A stretch of DNA of 8,972 nt, taken from ANME-2 cluster archaeon (GTDB lineage Archaea; Halobacteriota; Methanosarcinia; Methanosarcinales; Methanocomedenaceae). Below are positions 1 to 7,670 of this stretch, piece by piece. The position numbers and the translations under genes are program-made. The notes beneath the pieces are model-generated. The model was not told the origin of the DNA and did not search any database. It saw only the letters and a list, made by a program, of their open reading frames with translations. Numbering within the stretch: the first letter of the stretch is position 1; each line of letters opens with the position of its first letter. The DNA lies in NCBI GenBank assembly GCA_023544495.1, contig JAMJFV010000076.1, positions 1 through 8,972 on the forward strand, read 5' to 3'.

Positions 1-1894
1 GGTGGATGCCAAGATCGGGAAGATCTACCAGACCAATTATGATGAAATGCGGATGACCTTGAACATTTACGGACAGGGCAGGCATAACCTGGTCATACAG
101 GCGGGTAAAAGGGTTCATCTCACCCTGCATCCACGCCCTGCGCCTCAACTACCACAGGGATTTCCCATGTTGCTCCGAAAACACGTAATGGGCGGCAGGA
201 TAAAGAAAATATCACAACATGACTTTGACCGCATCATAGAATTTGAAATTATTCGTGCAGGCGTCACTACAAGGCTTATTGCCGAGTTGTTCGCAAGGGG
301 CAATATTATCCTGACCGATGACGAAGGGCGAATCCTTCAGCCCATGAAACCGGTGAGTTTCAAGGACAGGACGTTGCGCAGGGGCGAGATATATGAACGG
401 CCACCAGCACAGCTCAGCCCGCTTGAAATTACTCAAGAGAAACTTGCCAGCATCCTGCAGGAATCGGATAGTGATATTGTAAGGACGCTGGCCACCAGGC
501 TGAATATGGGCGGTGTCCTTGCCGAGGAGGTATGCCTGCAGGCTGGCATTAATAAGCACACGAGTGCAAGGGAGGTATCTGACCTTGAAGGGGTGCTGAG
601 GGCATTGAAATCAGTTTTCAGGCCGATCGAGGAAGGGGAACTTGAGCCGCATATTGTGGCAAAGGATGGTAAGAACGTAGATGTAGTGGCGTTCGGGCTT
701 GAAAGATACAGCGGGTTTGAGACCCTGAAGTTTGATCGTTTTAACATGGCTCTGGATGAATATTTCAGTGCAGATATGGAGGTCGTAACCCCTGCACAGG
801 TCAAAGAGGTGAAAAAGGAGAGCGTGCTTGAGCGGCGGCTTCACCAGCAGAAACAGGCGATCGAGAAGTTCGCAAAACAGGCGGGGCAGTTGAAGCAGAC
901 CGGGGATCTGATATATGCCCATTACCAGACCATTGAGGAGACGGTAAAGGCCATCAGTGATGCCAGGGAGCGCCTGGGCTGGGATGAGATACAGAGCCGC
1001 CTGAAAGGTGCGGATACACCGCAGGCTAAGCTCATCAAGTCCATAGACCCCAGTAAAGGTACGCTGACGTTGGAACTCGACGGACAAAAAGTACCAGTCG
1101 ACATCAAATTGACCATGCCCCAGAACGCCCAGCTGTTTTATGATAAGGCAAAGAAGATCTCTGGTAAGAGATCGGGGGCTGAGCGGGCTATTCTCCAGAC
1201 CGAGAAGTTGATAGCCAGGAAGGCCGAGCCAGAGAAGCAGAGGAGAGGGGGCAAGATCAAGGTGAAGCCCCGCTGGTATGACAGGTTCAGGTGGTTCGAG
1301 TCCTCTGATGGCTTTTTAGTGGTAGGCGGCAGGGATGCGGGCACCAATGAAGATGTGGTGAAGAAGTACATGGAAAAGCGGGATATCTTCTTCCATACCG
1401 AAGCTCCGGGCTCGCCTGCTGTTGTCATCAAGACCGAAGGCAGGGAAGTGCCCCGGACCACGCTTGAGGAGGCTGCCCGGTTCGTGGTCTCCAATTCAGG
1501 TGTATGGAAGTCTGGGCGCGTGGATGGTGACTGCTACTGGGTGACATCAGAGCAGGTGTCCAAGACCCCCGAATCGGGCGAGTACGTACCCAGGGGCTCG
1601 TTCATTATCAGGGGCAAGCGCAATTATATGAGTGCTACGGTAGGGGCTGCGGTTGGTATCAGGATCGAAGGCGGGATAAAGTTTTTTGGCGGGCCGCCTG
1701 AAGCGGTGAAGGGGCGGGCGCAGTATGTGGTCGAAGTTGAGCCGGGGGGGTTCAGCCAGAATGATATTGCCAAGAAGATCTACAAGATGCTGGTGGATAT
1801 GGTCGGGGACCGGGCGCTGGTGAAGTCGATCGCTTCAGCTGATAAGATCGCTATGATGCTGCCGCCGGGGGAGTCGAGGGTGGTGAATGGGTGA
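1..1894 (+). CDS. rqcH: RqcH / NEMF (NFACT) family ribosome quality control protein, 5'-partial
   Basis: This is the archaeal member of the RqcH/Rqc2/NEMF family. Family members bind 50S subunits carrying a stalled peptidyl-tRNA and, in bacteria, recruit tRNA-Ala to add a C-terminal alanine tail. About 630 residues are visible. The reading frame opens directly on the conserved 'DAKIGKIYQ' segment, which in homologues follows roughly 20 N-terminal residues, so the GTG at base 2 is probably an internal Val and the true start lies off the left edge. The NFACT-N domain comes first and contains a Asp-Arg pair (D76-R77 in window numbering, 'DFDRI') like the one needed for tRNA binding in bacterial RqcH. 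A charged coiled-coil region spans about 260-340. The NFACT-R (DUF814) domain starts near residue 424, with GGRDA at 442-446 and FFHTEAPGSP at 463-472. A Gly-rich C-terminal part follows. The stop is TGA. The gene converges on the minus-strand genes that follow. Family assignment is very secure; archaeal tailing activity is inferred. Confidence 0.95.
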   Translation, partial: VDAKIGKIYQTNYDEMRMTLNIYGQGRHNLVIQAGKRVHLTLHPRPAPQLPQGFPMLLRKHVMGGRIKKISQHDFDRIIEFEIIRAGVTTRLIAELFARGNIILTDDEGRILQPMKPVSFKDRTLRRGEIYERPPAQLSPLEITQEKLASILQESDSDIVRTLATRLNMGGVLAEEVCLQAGINKHTSAREVSDLEGVLRALKSVFRPIEEGELEPHIVAKDGKNVDVVAFGLERYSGFETLKFDRFNMALDEYFSADMEVVTPAQVKEVKKESVLERRLHQQKQAIEKFAKQAGQLKQTGDLIYAHYQTIEETVKAISDARERLGWDEIQSRLKGADTPQAKLIKSIDPSKGTLTLELDGQKVPVDIKLTMPQNAQLFYDKAKKISGKRSGAERAILQTEKLIARKAEPEKQRRGGKIKVKPRWYDRFRWFESSDGFLVVGGRDAGTNEDVVKKYMEKRDIFFHTEAPGSPAVVIKTEGREVPRTTLEEAARFVVSNSGVWKSGRVDGDCYWVTSEQVSKTPESGEYVPRGSFIIRGKRNYMSATVGAAVGIRIEGGIKFFGGPPEAVKGRAQYVVEVEPGGFSQNDIAKKIYKMLVDMVGDRALVKSIASADKIAMMLPPGESRVVNG

Positions 1895-1906
1895 GTGCAT
1901 CAAACA

Positions 1907-1918
1907 GTTTTGCAAAAC
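1907..1918. terminator. Small palindrome after rqcH, possible 3'-end signal
   Basis: GTTTTGCAAAAC is perfectly self-complementary and starts 13 bases after the rqcH stop codon. It lies in the 49-base gap between the two convergent genes. As RNA it would give only a four-pair stem, so a strong hairpin is unlikely. It could mark a bidirectional 3' end or be chance. Confidence 0.2.
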
Positions 1919-1943
1919 AATAACGGACCTGAATTGCTGACAG

Positions 1944-2250
1944 TCATTTCTCCTGTAAAGCCCAATCAATATCCACATCCAGGTCCTCTTTTTCATATCT
2001 GAACGGAATATTCCATATCTTCAGTTCTTCTAGGGCTGCCCTGCAGGTTATTCCTGCCTTGCCGGCTGCCTTCCACAGGGATATCTTTCCCTCTGAATAG
2101 GATTCCAGTGCCTTTTTCATGCGATATTCCTCAAACACCGCTCCTTATGAGCTTACGAAGCATGCTGCCCCTGTCTATTCATTCCTGTCCGGCTGCGTCT
2201 TCAATATCATGGATATATTGTTCTGGCAGCCGTACTGATATGGTCTTCAT
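1944..2250 (-). pseudogene. UPF0175 family protein (antitoxin-like, ribbon-helix-helix N-terminus), disrupted
   Basis: Read from the ATG at 2250, the protein begins MKTISVRLPEQYIHDIEDAA, a ribbon-helix-helix-like start. It is interrupted by TGA at codon 24 (2181-2179), resumes in the same frame as IDRGSMLRKLIRSGV, and meets a second TGA at 2133-2131. The rest of the family continues in a shifted frame from about 2138: FEEYRMKKALESYSEGKISL, then WKAAGKAGI, and IPFRYEKEDLD near the end, with stop TGA at 1946-1944. The span is 307 bases, one more than a multiple of three, which fits a 1-base insertion or 2-base deletion near 2133-2139. Restored, it would be about 101 residues, near the family's usual size. 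UPF0175 proteins are often paired with PIN-domain (DUF3368) toxins; none is present here, as rqcH ends just 49 bases beyond. The shifted part alone (64 codons from a GTG at 2138) might be called as a gene, but it lacks the DNA-binding-like half. Confidence 0.8.
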
Positions 2251-2278
2251 GGTATATTATTGGTACAGACACAAAGTA

Positions 2279-2878
2279 TCATTTTCGCTTATAACGCAAT
2301 GAGCTGAGAAATTTTTCCTGATAGAATGGCCTTTCCACCGGGAACACCCCTTTACTTATACCCCGGACCTCCTGTACCGAATAGAACGCCTGGGGATTGA
2401 ATTCTGTTATCAATTCAACAACGTGCTGGAGGTCCTTGCGCAAAATGACCGTGAATATAATCATTACCTTCTGCCCTGTAGCACCCAGAGCATCCACACT
2501 GGTCACTCCATACCCTTCAGAAATGAACTATTCGAACAGGTGCGCTGCATCCTTTACCGTAATTATCCGTACTGCCACCGCACCCATTGCCAGTTTATCT
2601 TCGATCATTATCCCCGTAAAATTTCCCAAACTGAAACCTCCTGCATAGGCTATGTAATAGAGCGGATTGGTAAAGTTCTGCATGACAGAACCGATTGCAA
2701 GCAACCAGATCATGATCTCACAAAATCCAAGCAGAGGGGCAAGTAATCTCCGCCCACGGGTAACAAATATGATGCGGATGGTCCCAATAGATACGTCTAA
2801 AGCCCTGGCACAGAAAATGAGTAGAGGAATGAAGATAAGTTCAAACGTGTCTGAACTGATGATTGCTGGAATATCCAT
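2279..2878 (-). pseudogene. UPF0316 membrane protein (DUF5698 + DUF2179), interrupted by an in-frame amber codon
   Basis: From the ATG at 2878 the frame runs 116 codons, meets TAG at 2530-2528, and continues in the same frame for 82 codons to TGA at 2281-2279. The total is 199 residues if the TAG is read, near the length of this family (B. subtilis YebE is similar). The first half has three hydrophobic segments at about 10-26, 44-66 and 73-92, with 'ARALDVSIGTIRIIFVTRG' and 'YAGGFSLGNFTGIMIEDKLA', typical of the DUF5698 membrane part. The second half (FISEGYGVTSVDALGATGQK, then VIL...ITEFNPQAFYSVQEVRG) is the cytoplasmic DUF2179 domain, whose role is unknown. No base is gained or lost; only the one codon differs from an intact gene. 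Alternatives are a recent nonsense mutation, a sequencing error, or amber decoding such as pyrrolysine. It lies 28 bases upstream of the broken UPF0175 gene on the same strand. No clear Shine-Dalgarno precedes the ATG. Confidence 0.85.
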
Positions 2879-2989
2879 CGATATTCAGTAAAAACATACA
2901 TTCATAAATAGTCTTCTTAAAAGCAGGGCCAATCAAAACATTCCCTGTTCCGCCCGACCAGGATCATGAAACATGGCTATTTCCTCATA

Positions 2990-4000
2990 CTACATAACAA
3001 CCATGATCCCATGTCCGCATTCCGGGCACTTCTTATCCTCTGTGATGACATTCCTCACAATACGATATCCGTTCCTGTCAATGAGCAATGCCCCGCATTC
3101 CGGACAAAAAGTGTTTTCATACGTATGCCCTGCCACATTACCCACATACGGATATTCCAGACCTGCGTCCTTTGCCATCTGCCATGCGTTCTCCAGGGTT
3201 GCAACAGGTGTAGGTGAAGCATCCTCCATTTTGTACATGGGGTAGAACCTCGTGAAATGGACCGGGGTCTGGATACCCAGGTTATCCCTGATCCATTTAA
3301 TAAGAGCACGTGTTTCTGCAGGTTCATCATTCTGGCCGGGAATAATGAGGTTGACCACTTCGATATGCATGCCCAGCTCTCTCGCCACCACTGATGAATC
3401 AAGCACCGGCTGCAGGTGCGCCCCGCACACTTTCCGGTAAAACTCATCAGTGAACGCCTTGATGTCCACCCTGAAAGCATCCAGGTGCGGTGAGATATCC
3501 CGCAATGCCTCCTCGGTGATATAGCCATTGGTCACGTACACGGTCTTAAGACCTGCCTCATGTGCCAGTTTGGCGGAATCGTATGTGAACTCGTGCCAGA
3601 TAGTAGGCTCATTGTATGTCCAGGACATACTGGCACATCCCGAATCCACTGCTCGTACCACTGACTCTTCTGGTGTAATCTCGCTGGTATATGCCTGCTC
3701 CAGGCTGATCTGCGAGATATTCCAGTTCTGGCAGTGTCTACACCTGAAATTGCACCCAATGCTACCCTGGGAATAACTGAGCGTCCCGGGCAGGAAATGG
3801 TACAGGGGCTTTTTCTCGATGGGGTCAACAGCTTCGCTGGATACGGTATTGTAAATAAGCGTGAACAATGTACCGTCCCGGTTCACCCGGACACCGCAAA
3901 TCCCCGACTTTCCATCTGCAATGCTACACTCATGCGCACACACGTGGCACTGCACTTTGTTGTTATCCAACCGATCGAACAGCACCGCCTCATGTATCAT
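2990..4000 (-). CDS. amrS: AmmeMemoRadiSam system radical SAM enzyme (PflA-like)
   Basis: This is a 336-residue radical SAM protein of the group that occurs with AMMECR1 and Memo proteins; its substrate is not established. The cysteines tell the story. An N-terminal set C18, C21, C25, C35 (CHVCAHEC...GICGVR) precedes the radical SAM cluster motif CNFRCRHC (C83, C87, C90), which binds the [4Fe-4S] cluster and S-adenosylmethionine. A C-terminal zinc ribbon-like pair, CPECG at 299-303 and 325-329, closes the protein and is normal for the group. 'TYNEPT' (128-133), 'VTNGY' (156-160), 'FRVDIKAF' (176-183) and 'IIPGQNDE' (219-226) are further PflA-like barrel motifs. Its ATG lies 18 bases after the stop of the cdc48 gene, so the two are probably co-transcribed. 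The stop is TAG. AMMECR1 and Memo partners are not in the window. The symbol is tentative; the family call is firm. Confidence 0.9.
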   Translation of the reverse strand: MIHEAVLFDRLDNNKVQCHVCAHECSIADGKSGICGVRVNRDGTLFTLIYNTVSSEAVDPIEKKPLYHFLPGTLSYSQGSIGCNFRCRHCQNWNISQISLEQAYTSEITPEESVVRAVDSGCASMSWTYNEPTIWHEFTYDSAKLAHEAGLKTVYVTNGYITEEALRDISPHLDAFRVDIKAFTDEFYRKVCGAHLQPVLDSSVVARELGMHIEVVNLIIPGQNDEPAETRALIKWIRDNLGIQTPVHFTRFYPMYKMEDASPTPVATLENAWQMAKDAGLEYPYVGNVAGHTYENTFCPECGALLIDRNGYRIVRNVITEDKKCPECGHGIMVVM

Positions 4001-4018
4001 AATGCTTTTTCCGTTACA

Positions 4019-6307
4019 CTAAACGTATATTCCTGACTCTATCTGTTTTGAGCGTTTCTTGCGCAATTCGGATTTCAGATTCTCGTAATACTTCATTGTA
4101 TCAGGTGTCACGCTGGGCCCTGTATCCTGAACGGCAGCAATGAAATGTTTTTGACTGACACACATGCAATCCATATTCTCGCGCAATGCGAACTTACCTG
4201 CCTTTTTACAGACCGCAGCAATATCGGCACCAGTGTACTGGTCAGTAAGATCTACCAGGGTATCGATATCAATGTCACTGTCCAGTGCCATTTTTCTGGT
4301 ATGAACCTGGAATATCTGTTTCCTCGTGGATCTATCGGGTACAGGTACCATGATAAGTTCATCGAACCTCCCCGGCCTGATCAATGCCGGGTCGATGATA
4401 TCCGGCCGGTTCGTTGCACCTATCACTACCACGCTCCGCAGTTCTTCCAACCCGTCCAGTTCCGAGAGCAGCTGGTTCACTATCCGCTCCGTCACCTGGG
4501 GTTCACCGGCAGCAGCTCCCCTGACAGGCGCCAGTGCGTCCAGTTCGTCCAGAAACACGATTGCAGGCGCCACCTGGCGGGCGCGCTTGAACACCTCAGC
4601 AATATGTTTTTCGCTCTCCCCGTACCACTTGGACAGCAGGTCACTGCCTTTGGCGGTGATGAAATTCGCTTCAGATTCATTTGCAATAGCCTTGGCCAGC
4701 ATGGTCTTACCGGTGCCAGGGGGGCCGTATAACAGGATGCCTTTTGACGATTCGACCCCTATGCGCCTGAATGATGCCCCGAAACGAAGTGGCCATTCCA
4801 CAGCCTCTCGCATTTGCTCTTTTACATCATCAAGACCGCCGATATCGTCCCAGGTGACATTGGGTATTTCAAAGAGTATCTCCCTCAGTGCCGATGGCTG
4901 CACCTCTTTCATGGCCTCCGCAAAATCATTGAAGGTCACCTGGAGTTTTTCAAGCACCTCTTTTGGTATCTCCTGTTCTTCCAGGTCAATATCCGGCAGT
5001 ATCCGGCGCAGTGCATTCATGGCCGCTTCCCTGACCAATGCTGCGATATCGGCTCCAACGAACCCGTACGATATATCAGCAAGCTTGTTCAGGTCAGCAT
5101 CCGGGGTAAGCGGCATACCTCTGGTATGTATCTGGAAGATCTCAAGCCGCCCTTCGGTATCAGGAACCCGCAGCTCTATCTCCCTATCGAACCGACCTGG
5201 CCTCCTCAGTGCCATATCAAGGGCCTCGGGCCTGTTCGTGGCGCCAATGACGATAACGTTCTTACGAGACTTCAGGCCGTCCATCAATGACAGCAACTGT
5301 GCCACCACCCGGCGCTCCACTTCACCCGTGACCTCTGCCCGTTTGGGGGCAATGGAATCTATCTCATCAATGAACACGATACTGGGTGCGTTCTTCTCAG
5401 CTTCATCGAACACCTCACGAAGACGCTGTTCACTCTCTCCGTAGTATTTGCTTACGATCTCGGGCCCGTTGATAGTAATAAAATGAACATTGGATTCATT
5501 GGCCACTGCCTTGGCCAGCATGGTCTTGCCGGTGCCTGGGGGACCGTGGAGCAATACACCCCTGGGCGGATCGATCCCAAGCCTGCTGAAAAGTTCGGGA
5601 TGTTTCAGGGGTAGTTCGATAATTTCCCTCACCCTGGTCAGCGCGGGTTTGATACCGCCGAGGTCTTCGTACATGACCTCGGGAACAACCTGTTCCGGGA
5701 ATTCCACTGCTTCGGGGAACATTTCAAGCTCAGTGATTTCAGTGATCTTGACGATACCGCCAGGATTTGTCGATACGACCTGCAGTTTTATCTCACCCAA
5801 TCCAAAGGAGGGACCACCTAAGAAACCGTGCAGTATATCATCAAGCACCGTGTCTCCTGATAATGCTTCATACCGTTGCTTGCGCAAACTGGTGGAGGAT
5901 ATAATATCTCCTTTGCTCACGGTCTTGTGCTGGAATATGACCTTGATGCTATCACTGGGAGCAAATATCCGGATATTACTGGCAACGGGTGCGAGGGTTA
6001 CTTTCCGGGCCTCATACCACTGGGCCTTTTTCACGTCTACAAATTCCCCGATACCGGTCCTTGCATTGGTTCGTGTCAGTCCGTCCATGCGGATGATATC
6101 CATTCCTTCATCGGTCGGATATGCCCGGCCAACGATAGCAGAAGTGACCCGGTCCCCTTTGATCTCCAGAACATCAAAAACATTGATGCCCAGTTTCTCG
6201 CGGTTCTTCTCATCGATACGCACCACACCTTTCCCCACGTCCCGCTGATCAGCTTCAGCTACCTTCAACTTTACCGATTCGAAAACATCACTGCTCAATG
6301 AGTCCAT
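4019..6307 (-). CDS. cdc48: CDC48/VCP-like (VAT) AAA ATPase, two-ring protein unfoldase
   Basis: This is a full-length 762-residue member of the archaeal VAT/Cdc48 group, hexameric cytosolic ATPases that unfold proteins for degradation by the 20S proteasome. The N-domain (about 1-190) opens with the double-psi barrel (VKLKVAEADQRDVGKGVVRI). D1 has Walker A GPPGTGKT at 255-262, Walker B VFIDEID at 311-317, sensor Asn358 in GATNRP, and arginine residues in RRPGRFD at 368-374. D2 repeats this with GPPGTGKT at 528-535, VFLDELD at 584-590, Asn633, and RPGRFD at 644-649. Pore loops are KYYG (287-290) and KWYG (560-563), so both rings have the aromatic residues needed for pulling. The last three residues, Ile-Tyr-Val, form a hydrophobic-Tyr-X motif that docks ATPases onto the 20S proteasome. 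The gene follows purA after 29 bases and ends in TAG, 18 bases before the radical SAM start. No Shine-Dalgarno is evident. Confidence 0.97.
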   Translation of the reverse strand: MDSLSSDVFESVKLKVAEADQRDVGKGVVRIDEKNREKLGINVFDVLEIKGDRVTSAIVGRAYPTDEGMDIIRMDGLTRTNARTGIGEFVDVKKAQWYEARKVTLAPVASNIRIFAPSDSIKVIFQHKTVSKGDIISSTSLRKQRYEALSGDTVLDDILHGFLGGPSFGLGEIKLQVVSTNPGGIVKITEITELEMFPEAVEFPEQVVPEVMYEDLGGIKPALTRVREIIELPLKHPELFSRLGIDPPRGVLLHGPPGTGKTMLAKAVANESNVHFITINGPEIVSKYYGESEQRLREVFDEAEKNAPSIVFIDEIDSIAPKRAEVTGEVERRVVAQLLSLMDGLKSRKNVIVIGATNRPEALDMALRRPGRFDREIELRVPDTEGRLEIFQIHTRGMPLTPDADLNKLADISYGFVGADIAALVREAAMNALRRILPDIDLEEQEIPKEVLEKLQVTFNDFAEAMKEVQPSALREILFEIPNVTWDDIGGLDDVKEQMREAVEWPLRFGASFRRIGVESSKGILLYGPPGTGKTMLAKAIANESEANFITAKGSDLLSKWYGESEKHIAEVFKRARQVAPAIVFLDELDALAPVRGAAAGEPQVTERIVNQLLSELDGLEELRSVVVIGATNRPDIIDPALIRPGRFDELIMVPVPDRSTRKQIFQVHTRKMALDSDIDIDTLVDLTDQYTGADIAAVCKKAGKFALRENMDCMCVSQKHFIAAVQDTGPSVTPDTMKYYENLKSELRKKRSKQIESGIYV

Positions 6308-6336
6308 TACACCAGTCCCATATTAAAGATTGGTAA

Positions 6337-7608
6337 TCATTTTATAAATGTTTGTTCCCGCCCCGGCCCCACTGAGATATATTTGAACGGAACACCCAGG
6401 AGGGACTCAAGTTTATCTACATATTTACGAGCAGCAGTAGGGAGGTCATCCATGGTGAGAATTCCTGTCAGGTCTTCGTCCCAACCGTCCAGGTCTTCAT
6501 ACACAGGTTTGCAGCGGGCCAGGTCAGAAGTGGATTCAGGCGGATAATCCAGTTTAACGCCATTCAGTTCGTATGACATGCATATCTTCAGGGGATGTAT
6601 ATTGGACAGTACGTCCAGTTTGGTCAGTGCTATATGAGTGTAACCATTCAGTGCCACTGATTTTTTGACCAGCGGCAGGTCGAACCAGCCACACCGTCTT
6701 GTACGGCCCGTGGTTGTGCCGAATTCTCCGCCTGCTTTTTGTATCTGTTCACCTGTTGCATCCTGAAGTTCAGTGGGCAGAGGACCTTCGCCCACGCGGG
6801 TGATGTAGGCCTTGACAATTCCCAGCACTTCATCCACCCTGGTTGGTCCCACGCCCAGATTAGCGCAGGCGGAACCTGCAATACATGAGGATGATGTTAC
6901 GAATTTCTGTGTACCGTGTATCACGTCAAGGAATGCACCCTGGGCGCCCTCTGCAAGTACGTTCTTATCTGCATCAAGGGCAGTGTTGACTTCATGGGAT
7001 ACATCGGCGATATAGGGTGCGAACCTGCGCCCCAGTTCGATATATTGCTCTATCCAGGACTCGTCTTCCATGATATGCGGGTCGCCTCCCATACTCTGTA
7101 TCTGGGCCGCTTTTAAGGGAGATAGTTCTTTGAGCCGCTTGCGCAGCAGCACCTCGTCGGCCAGGTCAGCCATCTGTATTTCGTCCCTTGCAACCTTGTC
7201 AATATAAGCATACCCGATACCCCGTTTGGTAGTGCCTATCTTCTCTGTGCGTGCCGACTCGCCCAGGCCGTCCAGTTCCACATGGTACGGCATGATGATA
7301 CTGGTCTTGGCATCTATGCCCAGCTTCTTTTCGTCTACCATTGTGCCGTCCTCTGCAAGGGTATCAAGTTCCCGGGCAAGGGTCTGGGGATTCAGTACAG
7401 TACCGGGGCCTATGAGCAACCTGGCATTGTACAGTACACCAGATGGGGTGAGGTGTAACTTGTATACTTTGCCGTTCACTACTACGGTATGGCCTGCATT
7501 ATCGCCGCCCTGGAATCGTACGATGAGGTCATATTGCCCTGCCATGAGGTCAACGATCTTGCCCTTACCTTCATCCCCGAACTGAGAGCCTGTAATTATG
7601 GTGAACAT
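6337..7608 (-). CDS. purA: Adenylosuccinate synthetase (IMP--aspartate ligase)
   Basis: PurA joins IMP and aspartate with GTP hydrolysis to make adenylosuccinate, the first committed step from IMP to AMP, in the cytosol. The 423-residue protein is full length. It begins with the phosphate-binding loop GSQFGDEGKGK (7-17), with the catalytic Asp12 and His40 (in NAGHT) in their usual places. Further motifs are the IMP-contacting GTTKRGIGYAY (125-135), AEGAQGAFLD, the aspartate loop GTTTGRTRRCGW (297-308), the guanine-specificity TKLD (329-332), and a C-terminal SVGPGREQTF (412-421). The start at 7608 puts the P-loop at its normal distance from the N-terminus. The gene is divergent from the PAP2 gene (96 bases between starts) and appears to lead a purA-cdc48-radical SAM unit. 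No Shine-Dalgarno precedes the ATG, which would fit a leaderless transcript. The stop is TGA. Nothing odd is seen. Confidence 0.97.
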   Translation of the reverse strand: MFTIITGSQFGDEGKGKIVDLMAGQYDLIVRFQGGDNAGHTVVVNGKVYKLHLTPSGVLYNARLLIGPGTVLNPQTLARELDTLAEDGTMVDEKKLGIDAKTSIIMPYHVELDGLGESARTEKIGTTKRGIGYAYIDKVARDEIQMADLADEVLLRKRLKELSPLKAAQIQSMGGDPHIMEDESWIEQYIELGRRFAPYIADVSHEVNTALDADKNVLAEGAQGAFLDVIHGTQKFVTSSSCIAGSACANLGVGPTRVDEVLGIVKAYITRVGEGPLPTELQDATGEQIQKAGGEFGTTTGRTRRCGWFDLPLVKKSVALNGYTHIALTKLDVLSNIHPLKICMSYELNGVKLDYPPESTSDLARCKPVYEDLDGWDEDLTGILTMDDLPTAARKYVDKLESLLGVPFKYISVGPGREQTFIK

Positions 7609-7626
7609 AGTGGACCGTAGAATGAG

Positions 7627-7639
7627 ATTATCTGATAAT
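7627..7639. promoter_or_regulatory. 13-bp perfect palindrome in the purA/PAP2 divergent intergenic region
   Basis: ATTATC-T-GATAAT is a perfect 6+1+6 inverted repeat 19 bases upstream of the purA start. It overlaps the AT-rich stretch where a purA box A would be expected (GATAATAAGA on the plus strand). It could be an operator for purA or both divergent genes. In AT-rich DNA a palindrome of this size can arise by chance. Confidence 0.3.
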
Positions 7640-7670
7640 AAGATTTTGATATTCCGGGATGAATTGCATA

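Noticed and set aside
1292..1302. GGTTCGAGTCC, which resembles a tRNA T-arm
   Set aside because: It lies inside the conserved NFACT-R coding sequence of rqcH, and no matching acceptor or anticodon arms surround it.
2179..2181. TGA in the UPF0175 gene as a selenocysteine codon
   Set aside because: The gene also carries a frameshift, the family is not a redox enzyme, and no adjacent stem-loop was seen.
3055..3528. Minus-strand open frame of 157 codons overlapping the radical SAM gene
   Set aside because: It is an alternative frame of the same strand inside a conserved gene, with a Trp/Arg-rich translation that resembles no protein family.
4326..5444. Long plus-strand open frame opposite cdc48 (372 codons)
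   Set aside because: It is antisense to a strongly conserved AAA ATPase and its translation is Ser/Arg-rich with no family features, a by-product of the codon usage of cdc48.
5490..6248. Plus-strand open frame of 252 codons opposite the CDC48 N-domain and D1
   Set aside because: Same reason: antisense to a conserved gene, with low-complexity Ser/Pro-rich translation.
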